Shown: positions 34,439-42,810 of the stretch, in pieces
Numbering within the stretch: position 1 is the stretch's first letter
Layout: the number at the start of each line of letters is the position of its first letter
NCBI GenBank assembly: GCA_900078375.1
Contig: FLQS01000014.1
Span: forward strand, 45,953 to 109,952
DNA length: 64,000 nt
Origin: an uncultured Mycobacterium sp.
GTDB lineage: Bacteria > Actinomycetota > Actinomycetes > Mycobacteriales > Mycobacteriaceae
Reading direction: 5' to 3'
Position numbers and translations under genes: made by a program
Notes under the pieces: generated by a model
Told to the model about the DNA's origin: nothing
The model's database searches: none
Seen by the model: only the letters and a program-made list of their open reading frames with translations

Positions 34439-34730
34439 GGGTCACCCAGACCGCGGCATGGGCATCGTCGATATCGCCAGCAGCGCTGTCGACGCGCACG
34501 AAATCACCATTCCAGCGAAAATCAGCAACCAAGATGTTCCCGCCCAGAAGTGCCAACGACTCCCCGATGCGGGCCTGGGCGGCTCGGTAACTGAATTTGC
34601 TGGACGATGGTGAGCCCGCAGCGGCGCGGATCACACAGACTACTGCCAGGAAGACCACTGTCAGGTGAGCTAATTTTCGTCCTTGTACGGCGGAGTGGAA
34701 GGACCGCAACGGCGGTGCGATACAGGTCAC
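34431..34730 (-). CDS. Small putative exported protein of unknown function
   Basis: 99 residues from a GTG. A basic stretch (VQGRKLAH) precedes a hydrophobic run LTVVFLAVVCVIRAAAGS, which resembles a signal peptide or anchor. The 55 residues after it are mixed. The stop overlaps the methyltransferase start by 8 bases, an arrangement that supports real coupling. Codon bias is weaker than in neighbours, so it could also be a remnant. No family recognised. Confidence 0.42.
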   Translation of the reverse strand: MTCIAPPLRSFHSAVQGRKLAHLTVVFLAVVCVIRAAAGSPSSSKFSYRAAQARIGESLALLGGNILVADFRWNGDFVRVDSAAGDIDDAHAAVWVTRD

Positions 34731-34884
34731 CCAACGCCCTTTCTCACCCCTAGCTCACACTCCGGACGTACCATCCGGCCTTTCACGCGCCGGTAATAAC
34801 AAATCGGTCTCCGACGATGACGAGTGTAGGGTCTCCCGTTCAGTCAACAGCGGCGCCGCCCTTGACCTGGAATATTGTGCGCAC
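34731..34884. other. Intergenic region before the leader RNA, with candidate -10
   Basis: This stretch of 154 bases between divergent transcription units is less GC-rich than the coding DNA around it. TATTGT at 34873-34878 is a candidate -10, and TTGACC at 34862-34867 is too close to pair with it. Nothing else is recognisable. Confidence 0.4.
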
Positions 34885-35095
34885 AGGTGTTCACGGAGAC
34901 GGGATTTTCAGCCGGTCTTCACCGCCCATCGCGGTGGCTACCCCCCGGTAACCAGGGCTTTTCCAGCTAACGGCTGGAGTCTTTGCGCCTTTCGGCGAGA
35001 TACTGATATTTGCAAGTTCGAATAAATAGCGCCCGCACAACCCCGGCACCCGCTGCGGAAACCCTCTCCGCAAGGCGCCCGATAGATGGGAAACG
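34885..35095 (+). ncRNA. Long structured 5' leader, candidate cis-regulatory RNA
   Basis: About 210 bases separate the predicted start near 34885 from the next ATG. The leader contains a run of hairpins: CACCGC/GCGGTG (34920-34936, loop CCATC), TCCAGC/GCTGGA (34962-34978, loop TAACG), CGCC/GGCG (34986-34997, loop TTTC) and GCGGA/TCCGC (35055-35071). The last is close to the start codon and could control translation. It does not contain the core sequences of cyclic-di-GMP-I, ydaO, cobalamin, TPP or SAM-IV riboswitches as I know them. The operon it precedes encodes a cyclic-di-GMP enzyme. Confidence 0.4.
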
Positions 35096-35848
35096 ATGAA
35101 CGCTTCAGTGCTGGACTTCCCTGATCAGAAGCTCTACCACCTGCCTGAGACGATTAGCTGGCGCGACACGGATACGGGTTGCATGATTACGTGTGCCCAA
35201 CCCGACAGCGAACCTGAGCTATGGGAAGACTACCTGCGGGGAGCCCTGCGCAGCTACGAAAAACACGGAGTCGAAGCGGCACTGGACCTCGAGTCGTTCG
35301 CCGACGGTTGCGACACCACGCTGTTCTACACCGCCGTCGACGACGACGGCCGGATGCTGGGCGGTCTGCGGGCGAAGGGCCCGTACTTCAGTGCCGACGA
35401 ATCGCACGCGATCGTCGAGTGGGAAGGTCAGCCCGGGCAGGACACGGTCCGCAAGATGATCACCGACCGCCTGCCGTTCGGCGTGGTGGAGATGAAGTCG
35501 GCCTGGGTGAGTGACGACCCCGCCCGCAGCGGCGAGCTGACCCGCACCTTCGCCCGCACCGCGTTCCCGACCATGGAGCTGTTGGGCGCCCAGTTCATCC
35601 TGGCCACCGCCGCTGCCCACGTCCTTGACCGGTGGAGCACTTCGGGCGGTGTCGTCGCCACTAAGATTCCGGCCGCGGCTTATCCCAGCGAGCGCTACCG
35701 CACGAAGATGATGTGGTGGGATAGGCGCACCTTCGCCAACCACGCCGAGCCCCGGCAGTTGGCCAAAATCGTCAAGGAGATGCGCATGCTGGCGACGATC
35801 TCCGAGGAGTTCAGCGGATTCGGCATGCAGTACGGGAGCGGCATGTGA
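35096..35848 (+). CDS. Hypothetical protein, possibly acyltransferase (GNAT/LuxI-like) fold
   Basis: 250 residues, ATG after GATGGGA. No signal peptide or membrane helix. The central part has strand-helix alternation reminiscent of autoinducer-synthase or FeeM-type N-acyltransferases: GRMLGGLRAKGPYFSADESHAIVEW, then VVEMKSAWVSDDPARSGELTRTFARTAFPTMELLGAQFILATAAAHVLDRW, then a tail like the distal GNAT strands (PSERYRTKMMWWDRRTF). That resemblance is by eye and not firm. Its stop overlaps the next start (GTGA), so it is co-translated with the E1-like/nitroreductase protein. Confidence 0.6.
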   Translation: MNASVLDFPDQKLYHLPETISWRDTDTGCMITCAQPDSEPELWEDYLRGALRSYEKHGVEAALDLESFADGCDTTLFYTAVDDDGRMLGGLRAKGPYFSADESHAIVEWEGQPGQDTVRKMITDRLPFGVVEMKSAWVSDDPARSGELTRTFARTAFPTMELLGAQFILATAAAHVLDRWSTSGGVVATKIPAAAYPSERYRTKMMWWDRRTFANHAEPRQLAKIVKEMRMLATISEEFSGFGMQYGSGM

Positions 35849-37986
35849 GTTTCGACGTCTCCGCCGATTCCGGCGCGGACGCGTACAACGCGCGAGTCTT
35901 GCTCAGCGACGATCCCCAAGACGACCTCATCCTGGCCCGACTGCGCGACGACTCGCGCACCGAATTTGTCGACCGCTCTGCGGAGTTCGACTCGGCGCTG
36001 CGCGCCCTTCGGCCCGAGGTCGAACCCGAGCTGCTCGCCGAGCCGATGCGATGGGCGCACTACCCGTGGCGGCATGCGGTGGTGGCGGTGCCGGGCCCGC
36101 ACGCATTTGCGCGCCTGCGGCTCGACCGCAACCGCAACATGATCACCCTCGGGGAGCAGCGGCAACTGGCCGGACTCACCATCGGTGTGGTGGGTCTGTC
36201 GGTGGGCCACGCGATCGCCCACACGCTGGCCGCCCAGGGATTGTGCGGTGCGCTGCGACTAGCTGATTTCGACGAGTTGGAGCTGTCCAACCTCAACCGA
36301 GTGCCCGCGACGGTGTTCGACATCGGCGTGAACAAGGCCGTCGTGGCGGCCCGGCGGATCGCCGAGCTCGACCCGTACCTGCGGGTGCGAGCGATGACCG
36401 ACGGTCTGACCATCGACACGATGGGAACGTTCCTCGACGGGCTCGACATCGTGGTCGAGGAGTGCGACTCCCTCGACATCAAGGCGGCGGTGCGCGAGGC
36501 GGCACGGGCACGCCGCATTCCGGTACTGATGGCCAGCAGTGACCGCGGCCTGATCGACGTGGAGCGATACGACATCGAGCCCGAACGGCCAATCCTGCAC
36601 GGACTGCTCGGCGATATCGGCGTCGCTGAGCTGGCAGGCCTGAGCAGCACTGACAAGGTGCCCCACGTGCTTCGGATCATCGACGCGGGCCGGTTGTCCG
36701 ACCGCGGCGCCGCCTCGCTGGTCGAGGTCGGCCGCACGTTGTCGACGTGGCCGCAACTCGCCGGGGACATCGCCGTCGGCGCGGCCACCGTCGCCGAGGC
36801 CGTGCGCAGGATCGGACTGGGCGAGCGCCTGCCCTCCGGCCGGGCACGTCTCGACGTCACCCGCGCACTTGACGGACTGGAAGAGCCCGCACTACCGAGC
36901 CCACCGGTCCCGTCGACGCCCGCTGAACCGGCCGGGCAGCTGGACAGCACCCCTGCGGACGCCGTGGCAGCGGCCGCGCGGCGCGCCCCGTCCGGGGGGA
37001 ACATGCAGCCGTGGAACATCGTGTCGCACAATGACTCCGTGATCGTCGAGCTGGACCCGAATTACACCTCGACGATGGATGTCGCCTACCGGGCCAGCGC
37101 CGTGGCGATCGGGGCTGCGATCTTCAACGCGCGGGTGGCCGCCGCCGCACTCGGCGTGCTGGGCCCGGTCACTATTACCGAGTACGACGAACCCATCCCG
37201 CTGCGCGCGGTCGTCGAGCTGGCGGCGGGCCGTGACGACACGCTGGCGGCGCTGTACGGACCGATGCTGGACCGGGGGACGAACCGGCACCGCGGAACAC
37301 CGTCGCAACTGACGACGGCGACCGTCGCCGATCTGACCGCCGCGGCGCAGGCCGAGGGCGGCACACTGCGGCTGTTGACGACACGCACCGACATGGAAAG
37401 GGCCGCGACGATCCTGGCCGCCACCGACCGGATCCGCTATCTGCAGCCACGCCTGCACGCCGAGATGATCTCGGAGGTGCGCTGGCCGGGCGACGACAAT
37501 TCCGACGGCCTGGACATCCGCAGCCTTGAGCTCGCCGCCGCCGATATGGCCACGCTGGACATCCTGCGCCGTGGTGACGTGATGGCCCGCCTGGCGCAGT
37601 GGCAGGCGGGCGAGGCACTCGGTCAGGACGTCACCGAACGGGTGCTGTCCAGCTCGGCATTGGGCGTCGTCACCATCTCCGGCCACACCCTGACCGACTA
37701 CGCCCGCGCCGGTGCCGCCATGGAAGCGGTCTGGGTCGCCGCTGAACAGCACGGCCTAGGTGTTCAACCCGTCTCTCCGGTCTTCCTGTACGCCCACGAC
37801 GATCGCGACCTCGACGAGCTCGCCGCCGAGCACGTCGCGGAGTTGCGCGATCTGCAGGGTCAATTCCGGGCACTCACCGGAACCGGCCCGGGCGAGGCAC
37901 AGGCACTGGTACTCCGGTTCAGTCATGCTCCTGACGCGTCGGCGCGCAGTAGGCGTCGAACAGCCAGCCGGGGGACACTCGGGTAA
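35845..37986 (+). CDS. E1-like (ThiF/MoeB) adenylyltransferase fused to a nitroreductase domain (Rv1355c-like)
   Basis: 713 residues, GTG start. About 105-345 is a ThiF/E1-like Rossmann domain: LTIGVVGLSVGHAIAHTLAAQGLCGALRLADFDELELSNLNRVP with the acidic, Asn, Arg and later Lys residues of ATP-adenylating E1 enzymes, then VVEECDSLDIKAAVREAARARRIPVLMASSDRG. The zinc-binding CxxC pairs of MoeB are not visible. About 375-700 is an FMN nitroreductase-like domain starting AARRAPSGGNMQPWNIV. The M. tuberculosis homologue is labelled MoeY, as I recall, but no molybdopterin role is demonstrable. It overlaps both neighbours. Confidence 0.85.
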   Translation: MSFDVSADSGADAYNARVLLSDDPQDDLILARLRDDSRTEFVDRSAEFDSALRALRPEVEPELLAEPMRWAHYPWRHAVVAVPGPHAFARLRLDRNRNMITLGEQRQLAGLTIGVVGLSVGHAIAHTLAAQGLCGALRLADFDELELSNLNRVPATVFDIGVNKAVVAARRIAELDPYLRVRAMTDGLTIDTMGTFLDGLDIVVEECDSLDIKAAVREAARARRIPVLMASSDRGLIDVERYDIEPERPILHGLLGDIGVAELAGLSSTDKVPHVLRIIDAGRLSDRGAASLVEVGRTLSTWPQLAGDIAVGAATVAEAVRRIGLGERLPSGRARLDVTRALDGLEEPALPSPPVPSTPAEPAGQLDSTPADAVAAAARRAPSGGNMQPWNIVSHNDSVIVELDPNYTSTMDVAYRASAVAIGAAIFNARVAAAALGVLGPVTITEYDEPIPLRAVVELAAGRDDTLAALYGPMLDRGTNRHRGTPSQLTTATVADLTAAAQAEGGTLRLLTTRTDMERAATILAATDRIRYLQPRLHAEMISEVRWPGDDNSDGLDIRSLELAAADMATLDILRRGDVMARLAQWQAGEALGQDVTERVLSSSALGVVTISGHTLTDYARAGAAMEAVWVAAEQHGLGVQPVSPVFLYAHDDRDLDELAAEHVAELRDLQGQFRALTGTGPGEAQALVLRFSHAPDASARSRRRTASRGTLG

Positions 37987-39836
37987 TGGCGCTCGACAAC
38001 CTCGTCACGAGCGTGGCCACCAAGCTGATGGCGGCTACGTCGGCCACTTCGGCGCAGGTGAGCCAGGACGTGCTCGCCGACCTCGTGGCGTCCTTCGGTG
38101 TCGACTTCAGCTTCCTGCGCTACAACGATCACGCGATCCGGGCCACGAAGCTCGTCGCCGAGTGGCCACCGCGGCCCGACGTCCCCGACCCCGACCCGCT
38201 CGGCGTGGTCTATTTCGCCGACGCTGATCCGATCTTCGCGGCCGCCGAGACCGCCAAGGAACCGGTCTTCTTCTCCCCCGAGCCGGCGCCGGATGACCCC
38301 GACGATTACCAGCGCCGAGTCCAGGAGGCCAGCGGCGTCGCGCTACCGTCGCTCGCGTCGGTGCCACTGCTGTCCGGTGACGTCACCACCGGGGCGTTGG
38401 GGTTCATCAAGATCGGCATCAAGGACTGGTCACCGGAAGAGTTGAACGCGCTGAAGGCGATCGCCTCGCTGTTCGCCCAGGTGCAGGCGCGGGTGGTCGC
38501 CGAGGAAGAGCTGCGTTACCTTGCGGAGCATGACGACTTGACGGGTCTGCACAACCGCCGGGCCCTGCTGGCCTATCTCGACGACCGGCTGCGGGCAGGC
38601 CAGCCAGGGCCGGTCTCGGCGCTGTTCCTCGACCTCGACCGGCTCAAGGCGATCAACGACTATCTGGGGCATCACGCCGGCGACTGGTTCATCCAGGCGT
38701 TCGCCGAACGACTGAGCGAGGAGACCGGCGAAGGCGATTTGATCGCCCGCCTCGGTGGTGACGAGTTCGTGGTCGTCCCGGCCGGGCCGATGGACGCGGA
38801 CGCCGCCCTCGCGCTGGCTCATCGGCTGCAGGCGGTGCTGCGCGACCGGGTGACGATCGGCGGCGAGATGCTCACCCGTACCGTCAGTGCCGGTGTCGCA
38901 CTGGGGGTTCCGGGCCGGGACACCACGTCGGATCTGCTGCGGCGCGCCGACCAGGCGGTGCTGAACGCCAAGAACGCCGGTGGCAACAAAATCGCGGTCT
39001 TCACCGACGAAATGTCGCTGAAGAGCGAGTTCCGCAATGACATCGAGCTGCACCTGCAGAACGTGATCGACGCCGGGACGCTCATTCTGCACTACCTGCC
39101 CGAAGTCGACATGCGCACCGGGGAGATCCTGGCGACCGAGGCACTGGTGCGCTGGCAGCACCCGACTCGCGGTCTGTTGTTGCCGGATTCGTTCATCAAC
39201 GTCGCCGAATCGATCAACCTGGCAGGCGAATTGGGACGCTGGGTGATGCGCGCCGCGTGCTCGGAATTCAGCGGCTGGCAGGCCCGCGGTATCGCCAAGG
39301 ACGCGGTTATCCGGATCAACGTGTCACCCGTGCAGCTGGTCACCGATGGCTTCGTCGAGTCGGTGGCAGACACAATCGCGGAGTTCGGCCTCGACGCCAG
39401 ATCAGTGTGCCTGGAGATCACCGAAAGCGTTGTGGTGCAGGACATCGAGACCACCCGGATTACTCTGGCCGGCCTCAAGGACGTCGGGGTGCAGGTCGCC
39501 ATCGATGACTTCGGAACAGGTTACAGCGTGCTGACGCATCTGAAATCGCTTCCGGTGGACACCCTTAAGATCGACAAGGGTTTCGTATTCGATCTCGGCA
39601 CCAACCCGGAGGACCTGGCGATCGTCCGCGCGATCATCGCACTGGCGGAGGCGTTCAACCTCGAGTTGGTGGCCGAGGGTGTCGAGCAGCCGAGCGCGGC
39701 GATGACCCTCCTCCAGCACGGCTGCCATCGTGCTCAAGGATTCCTGTTGTCACGCCCGGTACCCGGCGAGGCCATGGCCGAACTGTTTGCCAAAGGGGTT
39801 ATCCCGGTCGACTTTTCCGTGCAGACCCGGGGCTGA
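37986..39836 (+). CDS. GAF-GGDEF-EAL bifunctional cyclic-di-GMP enzyme (DcpA/Rv1354c-like)
   Basis: 616 residues. The ATG overlaps the previous stop by one base (TAATG). Residues ~20-170 form a GAF-type sensor. The diguanylate cyclase domain has an intact GGDEF at 257-261. The inhibitory I-site RxxD is replaced by GEGD, so feedback inhibition is probably lost. The phosphodiesterase domain has EALVRW at 385-390, NVSPVQL and DDFGTGYSVLTHLKSLPVDTLKIDKGFV, all intact. The enzyme should both make and degrade cyclic-di-GMP, with balance set by the GAF domain and perhaps by the upstream genes. Confidence 0.95.
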   Translation: MALDNLVTSVATKLMAATSATSAQVSQDVLADLVASFGVDFSFLRYNDHAIRATKLVAEWPPRPDVPDPDPLGVVYFADADPIFAAAETAKEPVFFSPEPAPDDPDDYQRRVQEASGVALPSLASVPLLSGDVTTGALGFIKIGIKDWSPEELNALKAIASLFAQVQARVVAEEELRYLAEHDDLTGLHNRRALLAYLDDRLRAGQPGPVSALFLDLDRLKAINDYLGHHAGDWFIQAFAERLSEETGEGDLIARLGGDEFVVVPAGPMDADAALALAHRLQAVLRDRVTIGGEMLTRTVSAGVALGVPGRDTTSDLLRRADQAVLNAKNAGGNKIAVFTDEMSLKSEFRNDIELHLQNVIDAGTLILHYLPEVDMRTGEILATEALVRWQHPTRGLLLPDSFINVAESINLAGELGRWVMRAACSEFSGWQARGIAKDAVIRINVSPVQLVTDGFVESVADTIAEFGLDARSVCLEITESVVVQDIETTRITLAGLKDVGVQVAIDDFGTGYSVLTHLKSLPVDTLKIDKGFVFDLGTNPEDLAIVRAIIALAEAFNLELVAEGVEQPSAAMTLLQHGCHRAQGFLLSRPVPGEAMAELFAKGVIPVDFSVQTRG

Positions 39837-39837
39837 G

Positions 39838-40608
39838 TCAGGAGCTGTACACCAGTTCGACGAGACCGAACCGGCTGGCTGTGCGACTCACAACAGCGAC
39901 TTGCGCTGCGCCGCTGGGTAATTCGGACTGGACCGGCCAATCGGCACTGTCGGGCATAGGTCCGATGGACAGCGCAACACCCACAGTCGCGCGCACCAGT
40001 CGCGTTCCGTCCGGCGTGGACAACGCCGCACCGGCGACTCGCCCGTCCTCGAAGACCAGCCGCTCCAGCGCGGTGCCTGCCTCCTCCAGGAGGCCGCGCT
40101 CATCGGCCTGCCCGCGCAACCATTCGGCCAGTTCCAAACCAGGGTGGTCGGTTTCGGGCCGATAGTCGCCGAGCACGGCTGCCCGGATCGTCTCGCCACG
40201 GGAGCGCAGTGACGTCATATCGTCGGGTATCTGGCTGTAGATGACGCCGAACGGCGAGGCGGCACAGCGCGCGGAGAAGTCCCGTAGCCGCGAGCCGAAG
40301 AACGGCTCGATCGTGGCGCGGCGATCCTTGCTGACGACGACCGGTTGGGCGTGAACGACTGCCAATTCCAGGTCCCGATCCACCGGTGACTCCAGGTCGT
40401 CGGTCATCGACTGCAGATAGGCGGCGGTATCGGGATCGGAAGTCTGCGAAGACAACTCCGCATCCGCGAACTCGACGTCAAGGTCGAGGTCCGTGCACCA
40501 GATGGCATGAGCCAGCGCGCCGGGACCCGCACCGGCACAGATCACGTCGACGACGTCATCCCATTGCAATTCCGAAGCCTCGACGGGCTCCTCGTCAATG
40601 CTCGCCAT
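39838..40608 (-). CDS. Conserved hypothetical protein, Rossmann/flavoprotein-like
   Basis: 256 residues from the ATG at 40608. A TTG three codons upstream is also possible. The start DDVVDVICAGAGPGALAHAIWCTDLDLDVEFAD has the GxGxxG dinucleotide-binding beta-alpha-beta pattern of FAD proteins. The end (EEAGTALERLVFEDGRVAGAALSTPDG) matches the strand where such enzymes rejoin the FAD domain. The middle is short and catalytic residues are unclear. It is 11 bases downstream of pyrE and may correspond to Rv0381c. Function unknown. Confidence 0.7.
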   Translation of the reverse strand: MASIDEEPVEASELQWDDVVDVICAGAGPGALAHAIWCTDLDLDVEFADAELSSQTSDPDTAAYLQSMTDDLESPVDRDLELAVVHAQPVVVSKDRRATIEPFFGSRLRDFSARCAASPFGVIYSQIPDDMTSLRSRGETIRAAVLGDYRPETDHPGLELAEWLRGQADERGLLEEAGTALERLVFEDGRVAGAALSTPDGTRLVRATVGVALSIGPMPDSADWPVQSELPSGAAQVAVVSRTASRFGLVELVYSS

Positions 40609-40619
40609 TGTCTTCAACG

Positions 40620-41180
40620 TCAGGACACCGGCAGGCCGAGGTCGGCCAGACCCAGCACGCTGCGGTAGGGCACACCCTCGGCCTCGATGGCCTCGGCCGC
40701 CCCGGTAGCCCGGTCCACCACCGTCGCAACGCCCACGACCGTCGCGCCTGCATCACGCACCGCGTGCACGGCAGTCAGCGCTGAACCTCCGGTCGTGCTG
40801 GTGTCCTCAACCACCAGAACCCGCTTACCGACCACGTCGGCACCTTCGATAAGGCGTTGCATCCCATGGCTTTTCAGCGCTTTACGGACGACGAAGGCAT
40901 CGATCGGGCGGCCCGGCGCGTGCATGATCGCGCCGGCCACCGGGTCAGCCCCCATGGTCAGTCCGCCCACCGCCGCGTAGTCCCAGTCAGCGGTGAGCTC
41001 GCGCATCAACCGGCCGATCAGCGGTGCGGCCTTGTGGTGCAGGGTGGCGCGGCGTAGGTCGACGTAATAGTCGGCTTCCTTACCGGAGGACAGGGTGACG
41101 CGGCCGAACACCACCGACAGCCGGCGGACCAGCTCGGCGAGTTCGGTGCGTTCAGCGGCGTTGAGTTCAGGTGCGCCCAC
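40620..41180 (-). CDS. pyrE: Orotate phosphoribosyltransferase
   Basis: 186 residues, normal length. It converts orotate and PRPP to OMP in pyrimidine synthesis. Motifs seen are LSSGKEADYYVDLRRATLHHKA, GLTMGADPVAGA, FVVRKALKSHG (flexible loop) and the PRPP-binding site VLVVEDTSTTGGSAL. The GTG start overlaps the end of the upstream SDR by 14 bases. Confidence 0.96.
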   Translation of the reverse strand: MGAPELNAAERTELAELVRRLSVVFGRVTLSSGKEADYYVDLRRATLHHKAAPLIGRLMRELTADWDYAAVGGLTMGADPVAGAIMHAPGRPIDAFVVRKALKSHGMQRLIEGADVVGKRVLVVEDTSTTGGSALTAVHAVRDAGATVVGVATVVDRATGAAEAIEAEGVPYRSVLGLADLGLPVS

Positions 41181-41943
41181 GGCTACGTCCTATTCCGTTG
41201 TTGACCGCGCGGACCACCCTGCGCGGGACCAGCCGGCCGACCGTGGTCAGCACCTTGTACTGCAGGCCGGGAATGCTGATGATCTTGCCTTTGGCCACGT
41301 CCGCCAGGCTCTCTGCGACCACGTCATCGACGCCCAGCCACATGATGTTCGGGATCGAGGCCATGTCGATGCCGGCTCGCTCGTGGAATTCGGTGTGCAC
41401 GAATCCGGGGCACACGGCGTGGATGCTCACACCGGTGCCGGCCAAGCCGTTGGCCAGCCCCTCGGTGAACGACACCACCCACGCCTTCGACGCCGAATAG
41501 GTGGACCCGCGCCCCGACAGCAGCCCGGCGACGCTGGCGATGTTGATCACCGTGCCCACTCCGGCGGCGATCATCGACGGCAGGGCCGCGCGGGTGAACT
41601 GCATGACCGCGGTGACGTTGACGTCGAGCTGCGCCTGCAGCTGGGCAGGCTCGGCGGTCCAGAACTCACCGGCGGTGCCGAATCCGGCGTTGTTGACCAG
41701 TACCTGCACCCCGGCACTCAGCCGGTCGGCCACCTTGGCCCGGTCGGCGGCCTCGGTGAGATCGGCCGGCAAGACCTCGACATCGATGCCGTTGGCGGCC
41801 CTCAGTTCGGCGGCCAGGGCGTCGAGACGCTCTACGTTGCGTGCGACCAGGACCAGGTTGTAGCCGTCGCGTGCGTAGCGGCGGGCATAGCCGGCGCCGA
41901 GACCGGCGGTGGGGCCGGTGACGAGCGCGACGGGACGGGACAC
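41167..41943 (-). CDS. Short-chain dehydrogenase/reductase
   Basis: 258 residues, ATG start. SDR signatures are TGPTAGLG, VLVNNAGFG, NIASVAG and YSASK. A distinctive tail (LQYKVLTTVGRLVPRRVVRAVNNGIGRSR) is typical of the acyl/ketoacyl-type SDR branch close to DltE. Substrate unknown. Its stop overlaps the pyrE start, so they are likely co-transcribed with ttfA upstream. Confidence 0.9.
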   Translation of the reverse strand: MSRPVALVTGPTAGLGAGYARRYARDGYNLVLVARNVERLDALAAELRAANGIDVEVLPADLTEAADRAKVADRLSAGVQVLVNNAGFGTAGEFWTAEPAQLQAQLDVNVTAVMQFTRAALPSMIAAGVGTVINIASVAGLLSGRGSTYSASKAWVVSFTEGLANGLAGTGVSIHAVCPGFVHTEFHERAGIDMASIPNIMWLGVDDVVAESLADVAKGKIISIPGLQYKVLTTVGRLVPRRVVRAVNNGIGRSRGRT

Positions 41944-41960
41944 CCCGAGACCCTACCGGC

Positions 41961-42734
41961 TCAGCGCTGGAAGTTGGGAGCCTGTGTGCCGTTCCGCGGC
42001 TGCTGCGGGCGCAGCGGCGGCGGGACCTCGACCCGACCCGGCGGCAGCTCACGGCGGCCGGCGGGCGCCAGGGGGCGGCCCGGAGAGGCGTTGCGGCGTC
42101 CGGCGGACTGTGGCAGCGCCGGCTGCGCGGTCGGAGGCAACACCCGCAGCAGGTCGTTGAACTGCCGCACGGTGCGCAGACCCTCGTCCCACTGGGCGCG
42201 GGACGAGGAGATCGGCATGGACACCAGCGTCCAGTTCTGCTCGTTCCACATGATCTCGGCACAGTCCGGCGCGGTGTGGGCGAAGGTGACCATCCGGCGA
42301 TCGCAGGCGCGGCGGGCGGCGTCGAGGTTGGTCGAGTACACCATCCGCGGACCGATGGCGCCCAGCAGCCAGATGTCGCTCTCGCGCGGCTCGGCGATGC
42401 CCTTGAGCCGCAGGTCCATCACCACGTTGGTGCCGACCTTGCGGTGCAGCGCGATCACGGTGGCGACGTCCTCGAGGTCGAAGATGTACACCGCCTCGCC
42501 GCGGATCTGACCGAGCACCACGTTGCGGGCGGTGACATCGCCGACGGTCGACATCACGCCACGCTTCCAGCGGTCGATGATTTCGGTGGACTCGGGCTCG
42601 AAGTCGAACCCGTGCGACCGCGCCCAGGACTTACGGCGGCGGCCCAAACCACGTCGACGGCCGATGTCGACGTACAACAGCACCGCCGCACCCACGAAGC
42701 AGAGCGCGGACAGCGTGAACCAGAACGGAACCAT
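41961..42734 (-). CDS. ttfA: Trehalose monomycolate transport factor A (TtfA)
   Basis: 257 residues. One N-terminal membrane helix (about 3-24) is followed by RRRGLGRRRKSWARSHGFDFEPE, a cytoplasmic domain, and a Pro/Arg-rich disordered tail (about 195-257). This matches mycobacterial TtfA (Rv0383c), which works with MmpL3 to move trehalose monomycolate across the inner membrane for cell-wall mycolate assembly. The pyrE-ttfA-clpB neighbourhood supports the call. The ATG lies 7 bases after a -10 (TACGCT, 42747-42742), so it is probably leaderless. Confidence 0.85.
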   Translation of the reverse strand: MVPFWFTLSALCFVGAAVLLYVDIGRRRGLGRRRKSWARSHGFDFEPESTEIIDRWKRGVMSTVGDVTARNVVLGQIRGEAVYIFDLEDVATVIALHRKVGTNVVMDLRLKGIAEPRESDIWLLGAIGPRMVYSTNLDAARRACDRRMVTFAHTAPDCAEIMWNEQNWTLVSMPISSSRAQWDEGLRTVRQFNDLLRVLPPTAQPALPQSAGRRNASPGRPLAPAGRRELPPGRVEVPPPLRPQQPRNGTQAPNFQR

Positions 42735-42810
42735 TAGACGTAGCGTATCTGTTCACCCGCCCGAAGCGAGAACTCCAGCAGGTCACAAGCCCGTCACATA
42801 GCCTCCCGCC

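Noticed and set aside
34891..35073. 60-residue minus-strand frame in the long leader
   Set aside because: It is the complement of stable hairpins and has no start or ribosome-binding signal. The leader RNA explanation is stronger.
34885..35095. Known cyclic-di-GMP (GEMM) riboswitch in the leader
   Set aside because: Considered because the operon encodes a cyclic-di-GMP enzyme, but the conserved GEMM core and tetraloop-receptor bases are not present.
35845..37986. Assignment of the E1-like/nitroreductase fusion to molybdopterin synthesis (MoeY)
   Set aside because: MoeB-type zinc cysteines are not visible and there are no other Mo-cofactor genes nearby. The label rests only on old annotation.
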